A stretch of DNA of 64,000 nt from Formicarius rufipectus. Its lineage: Eukaryota > Chordata > Aves > Passeriformes > Formicariidae. Shown here piece after piece: positions 59,646 through 64,000 of the stretch. The first letter of the stretch is position 1; each line of letters opens with the position of its first letter. The stretch spans positions 186,001 to 250,000 of the forward strand of contig VXAU01000307.1 in NCBI GenBank assembly GCA_013399695.1, in the 5' to 3' direction. The position numbers and the translations under genes were made by a program. The notes below the pieces were generated by a model. That model had not been told where the DNA came from and ran no database searches. It saw only the letters and a list, made by a program, of their open reading frames with translations.

Positions 59646-61745
59646 CCACCACAATCCTTCCTGTAAAACTTCTGTAGCTCATGAAGGGAACAGGAGGCTG
59701 CATGTCACAGGGACATGCAGTGAATGCTGCTGGACACAAGCAGAGAATTTTGGGACATATCCCACGTGGTTTCTGGACTGGCACCTTGCGGTGCTTAGCT
59801 TTCATTTTGCTGAACTTGTGCCTTCAGGATGGACTTGCCCTCCTCAGAATGCTGGGGATGTTCCCTTGCTGCCCAGCTGCTCCCTGCCTTGTGTTTTAGG
59901 AGGCAGAAATTCCGTGGCACTTCTAAAAGGCTTATTGGGCTTTGCTGTTGTAATGGGATAAACTTGGAAGGCAGCATGGATATCGTTTGGCTTGGCATCT
60001 TACTGCCTTGCAGCTCATCTCCTTCCATTTCCTTACTGGTTTTTGACCCTTTTTGTCATATGCTTGCTGTTACAATAAACTGCTTGTTTCTCTTCTGGCT
60101 ACAGCTGTCATCCAGCTTCCTTGTTGGATGAGAAACAAGGGAGCAGCTCCTCAGGAGAAAGACAGAATCTGTAAGTTGTTCGTGTTCCTCTTAGCACTAC
60201 TGTACTCCTGATTTTGTCTGAACAGGCTTAGAAACACCAGGATTCCCAACCATGTTGGGATCGCACTTGAATTTAGGTACCTACAGGCACCTCTGCCCAC
60301 ATTCCGTGAGACTCTTCCTCATTTACGAGTATTTTCAAGTCAGATCTTACAGCTGAGAGTAAAGGTGGGACCTGTGCATGGGCTAACCCCTTGGGGTTCC
60401 TCTCTAAGTGAGGCATGGACACATGGGGAACATGATTTGTTGCACCTCAGTGCAGGTCTGGGAGAGTTTGGATGATTCCCATCTTAGGATACCCATGTCC
60501 CTTTCCCTGTTAGCTCTGCAGAGTGCCTAGATGGACCAGCTCACACCTGGACTTGGTCAGATATGGAGGGGTCCCTAAGAGAGATGAAGCCAACCCAGGT
60601 GTCCAGGGAGGGCAGAGTGGATCCCCTCTGCTGTTACTCTGCATGTGTGGAGGGGAGATACCAGTGTCCAGCACTGGTGTGAGGGCTTGGTCCTGGAGCC
60701 TGCAGATTGCTGACCCTTCCAGGGTGGTGGTGGCAGAGCAACAGGTCTCCTTGAAGCTCAGGGACAGCTCTGTGGTGTTGTTTACTGTCTCTGTATGGAA
60801 TCATCCTCTCCACATCCTCTCCTGCCTGTGCTTTCTGCACTACAGGACTGGGCAGTTCTCATTTTACCCAGCGTGTTGGGCAGCCCAGATCCTTCCTCTC
60901 CCAGGAAGCTGTTCTGTGCTGGTGGAGCTGGGCTGGGCTCACCCCTCTGGCATCTCCTCCCACTGGGAATGGTCTGGTCAGTGTGGTGTGTGCCTCTTTT
61001 GCTGCATGTCTCTTTTGTCACTCACCAGGTCTAACCCTGATGTCCTTTATGTGTACACCAAAATTGGGGTGTATGTACAAGTTGGGGTTCCTCCCTCAGA
61101 GCCCCAGTGTGGGGATTTCTTCTCCCCACCCCTAGTTCCTGCTGGACTCTATCCAGAACATGTAGGCATGGCTTTGCTTTCAGAGAAGGTTTTTTGTCTG
61201 ACAAGCCCATATCCCAAGGGTCTTTCCAATACTGCAGCAGCTAAAACCACTGTGGAAAGTCCCTGTCAAAGAGCCAGGGTTTACTTGAGTATTGGGAATC
61301 AAGAGTTCTACTGCTGAGTAAAAGCTTTTGGTTTGCCATGATTTCCAGTAAGGCACAGTCTTTCTGCTGCCTGTCTTTCTGTTGATTTTAACCCAACTGA
61401 CCATGACCATCACCTGGCATGGAGAGGGCAAACTGCAAGGGTCACCTGTGACCCTGTGAGCATCACTCCCGTGTCAGAGCTAAGGCCACCATTGTCCAAG
61501 GAAGCCAGATGGGTTCACTGGCATACCCAGAGCACTGGAGTGGAGAGGTCTGGACCAAGGCTGGCTTATCTCCTGTGCAGTTCATCACCTTGCAGGTTCT
61601 TGCAACATCTGAGGCTGGACTGTGGCAAACAGCACTATCACTGTGAGCCCTGAACCAGGTTACAAACCCTGTGGGTTTTATTGGACATGCAGGAACGAGC
61701 AGATCTTCCAGTGGCTTTTTCACATTGTGATTATCTTCCATATTA

Positions 61746-61970
61746 CAGATTCATTGAATCATTTAGGTTGGAAAATACCTTTAAGATCATCGAATCAAAT
61801 CATCACCCAGCACTGCCAAGGCCACCACTAACCCATGTCCACAGGTGCCACATCCTTACCACATTTAAATCCCTTCAGGGATGGGAACTCCACCACTGCC
61901 CTGTGCCAGGACTTGAGAACTTTTTCCATGAAGAAATTTTTCCTAATATCCAATTTCCTAGCATCATACA
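61746..61970 (-). mobile_element. CR1 LINE 3' end, antisense
   Basis: 'cattgaatcatttaggttgg', 'agcactgccaaggccaccac', 'gatgggaactccaccactgc' and 'gaagaaatttttcctaatat' are the reversed 3' UTR of the 'gatgtggcac' subfamily found also at 30706. Confidence 0.93.
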
Positions 61971-64000
61971 ATAGCCTTATTCAGTGCACAAAAGAAACAC
62001 AAGAGAAATGGCCAAGAGCTTTGATGTTTCCATCACTGTTATTAATATTATTATTACTATTACTACTACTGTTATGGTTCAGAGCTGGTTCGTGATTTTA
62101 AGAAATGAGATGGGCTCTACTTTCTCAGGGCTGGTGTCGTTTTTCTCTCTGTCCTTTAAGTCAGACAGACTTAGCAATATGGACTCATAATTCCTGGGAG
62201 TGTATTCCCAGCCTGGTGGGCATGGAGATGCCTGTTTTACAGGTTCCTGGAGCTAGTACTGGTCAACCAGACAGGGTTAGGGCCAGTCTGCCATGCCTGG
62301 CAGGATGGGAGGCACTGGGGTGCTCTTGGATCAGCTGGTCAGGGACATCGGTTTGGAGCAAGCAAGGAGGGACAGTGGAAGGGGCAGGTTTATGCTGCAG
62401 CTCTGATGGTTGGCTGGGTGTTTGGTGGAGGGGACAGGGCTGTGGCAGAGGGGAGCCCTGTGGCACTAGAGGGCACTGCGACCTCGCTGCATGGCCCCAA
62501 AACTCTTCTCTGTGCAGAGGAAACCAGGCTTTTTCCAAAGGCTTTTCCCGAGCAGAGTCCTCACTCTGCAGGGCTGTGCCTCCCACCCTCCGGTGCCAGG
62601 TCATGCTGCTGTCCATCCTGCTGTGCCCACCTCAGACTCCATGTGCATGTCCAGCATGGGGCAGTCTGGGGCTTGCAGAGGGGCAGGGTGTTTCTCTCTA
62701 CCTGGGGCTGAGTTGGGACAGCACTGTTGCATCCTCATGATCTTCATGGCAGCCCTGAGCAGGGCAGGGTTAACACTGAAGCTATCCTGAACCTCATCCC
62801 GAGGTTCAGAGCCCTGAGGGGAGCTGACACCTGGGCATCAGATACACCCCACAGCACAAATTTCATGTGCTGACATTGTGACACCTCCCTGTTTCCTCTT
62901 GGAAATCCCACTTCTGCACGTGTAATCCTCATCTCTGTGTAGTTCCTATGGGATGCTCTAGCAGGGCTCATTCCAAAGCAGTGCTCATCACACCAAGGTG
63001 TGCTGAGGAGTCCTCCCTTTATGTGGAAATGCTGCTGCCCCAGCAGGTGTAGGATGTTCCCCTGAACACCCCCATTCCCATTAGTCCATCTGTCCATGTC
63101 CCCCATTTGCTCTGGGTTGTACCCACCCCAGTCTGAAGGACGTGCCAGCCTCTGGAGGAGAGACATTTCCACTGCTGGACCATCTCTGTTGCATAGTTCC
63201 CAGTTTGCCAGGCACTGGTTTCTGCAACAAACTAAGAGAAATAATGGGATTTTGTCTGCTTTGCAGCTTTTCCTTGGGCCAGGCTGATGGAAGGGTAGTC
63301 ACAAAGAGATGGCAGGATTAGGCTGGACTTACCAATATGAGCTGGTGGCTTTTGGGTTCATGATCAGGGACCAAAAGGAGATGGGAGAACGGAAGAGCTG
63401 GGTGGATAAGTCTGTTCCTGGGAGGATGATGAAGGAAGGTCTGTGTTTGCTTTTAAGGAGTTCTCAAGTAGTCTTAGGCTATGTGAACAGCAGTTTTCTG
63501 GGGAATTAGGTGGTTTGGGTAAGGGAAGTTGTCGAGAGGTATAATAACAACTTGATAAGCATTTAAGGCTCAAAAATGTCACCACATTATGCTCTGTCTT
63601 ACACCAGAGAGCAACGTGGATTTTTCCCAGCCCTACAGCTGACTTCCCTTTCAGAAAGGTTTACTTCTATGCAGCTATGTAATATTCAAAGCAAGCCTCA
63701 GAGGCTTTGTTTTCATTTTTCCCAGTCCTTTTTATAGACTACAAAACACACCCTGCCAAATCCTGCCTGAATTTTAACTTCTCAGTGATGTTACATCTCC
63801 CAAGTCTTCGTTTGCGAAACTAGCCATGATGATGATGTTACATCTTTTTCTCCCTTCTTTTCCCAGAAGATTCATTAGAAATATGAGAGGTTTTTTGTTG
63901 TACTCCCTTGAATTTGCTGAATGTTTTCCTGAAATGTGGAAGTAATACAGAGTAATGTCAAAGTTAAAGGTTATAAAAGTAGCAGAGGAAAAAAATACCG

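Larger units (their letters stand above)
5700..64000 (+). other. CTIF: CTIF gene, 5' part (promoter to intron 6)
   Basis: The coding exons join without a frame break: 34596-34775, 37952-38035, 51700-51773, 52644-52748 and 56445-56520. They give 519 bases, or 173 codons, and 214 codons if the 47474-47596 cassette is used. All junctions are GT-AG. The start of the gene is set at the CpG island and is approximate. The mammalian protein is about 600 residues, so under one third is present here. The part present is the CBP80-binding N-terminal region, and the eIF3g-binding MIF4G domain lies downstream. Confidence 0.93.
56521..64000 (+). other. CTIF: CTIF intron 6 (partial, at least 7.5 kb)
   Basis: It begins 'gtaggt' at 56521. 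No sequence encoding the expected next CTIF block (basic, starting near G-Y-H-P) is found. It holds two antisense CR1 copies, listed separately. The 264-codon open frame at 60523-61317 lacks splice signals, repeats or similarity that I recognise and is not called as a gene. Confidence 0.88.

Noticed and set aside
60523..61317. 264-codon open frame in intron 6
   Set aside because: There is no recognisable domain, the amino-acid make-up is irregular, no conserved exon boundaries exist, and the place is inside a CTIF intron. A retrogene was considered but nothing matches.
56521..64000. Search for the next CTIF exon (basic Arg/Lys-rich block)
   Set aside because: No stretch encoding the expected sequence with splice sites was found. 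The exon must lie beyond the window.
1..64000. CRISPR arrays, bacterial operons, tRNA or rRNA genes
   Set aside because: This is vertebrate chromosomal DNA. The tandem arrays lack spacer structure, and no cloverleaf with A and B boxes was noticed on either strand, although small RNA genes could be missed by eye.

Overview
The window is vertebrate nuclear DNA, most likely from a songbird or a close avian relative. It has long introns with GT-AG splice sites, many truncated CR1 LINE 3' ends finishing in the 'ccattctatgattcta' type tail, an LTR fragment resembling a common passerine endogenous-retrovirus LTR, and no SINEs. One protein-coding gene is recognisable: the 5' part of CTIF (CBP80/20-dependent translation initiation factor, KIAA0427), on the + strand. 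It is recognised from the spliced protein, including MENSSVASASSEAGSSRSQE, EELERFIDSYVLEYQVQGLL, LDMLGTDIWAANTFDSF, GATWDLQPEKLDFTQFHRK and INLNDIEKVLPVWQ. The window encodes residues 1-173. The rest, including the MIF4G domain, lies beyond base 64000. CTIF is Z-linked in birds I know of, so a Z-chromosome origin is an inference.

Layout: 1-4190 is intergenic, with a possible LTR scrap and a long CR1 copy. 4195-5625 is a minisatellite made of 36-bp and 29-bp units. It ends about 95 bp upstream of a ZNF143/SBS-like site and about 135 bp upstream of a GC box in a CpG island (about 5600-6650). The CpG island contains a 41-base N gap and the likely non-coding exon 1, which ends at the donor after 5951. 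5952-34562 is a 28.6-kb first intron with an LTR, CR1 copies, several tandem repeats and one exon-like block (28467-28546). Coding exons follow at 34596-34775, 37952-38035, 51700-51773, 52644-52748 and 56445-56520, with all phases agreeing. A further 41-codon, phase-0 candidate cassette exon rich in Ser, Gly and Arg lies at 47474-47596. A weaker 38-codon candidate lies at 46568-46681. 56521-64000 is intron.

There is no operon-like or multi-gene system here. The most interesting material is in how CTIF may be expressed. The items are the promoter-flanking minisatellite, the ZNF143-like element, a 7-codon uORF, a CTIF frame with no stop through the visible leader, the candidate alternative exons, and a 545-bp TG/TA microsatellite 133 bp after the first coding exon. 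Boundaries of CR1 and LTR copies are estimates made by eye from remembered family consensus.
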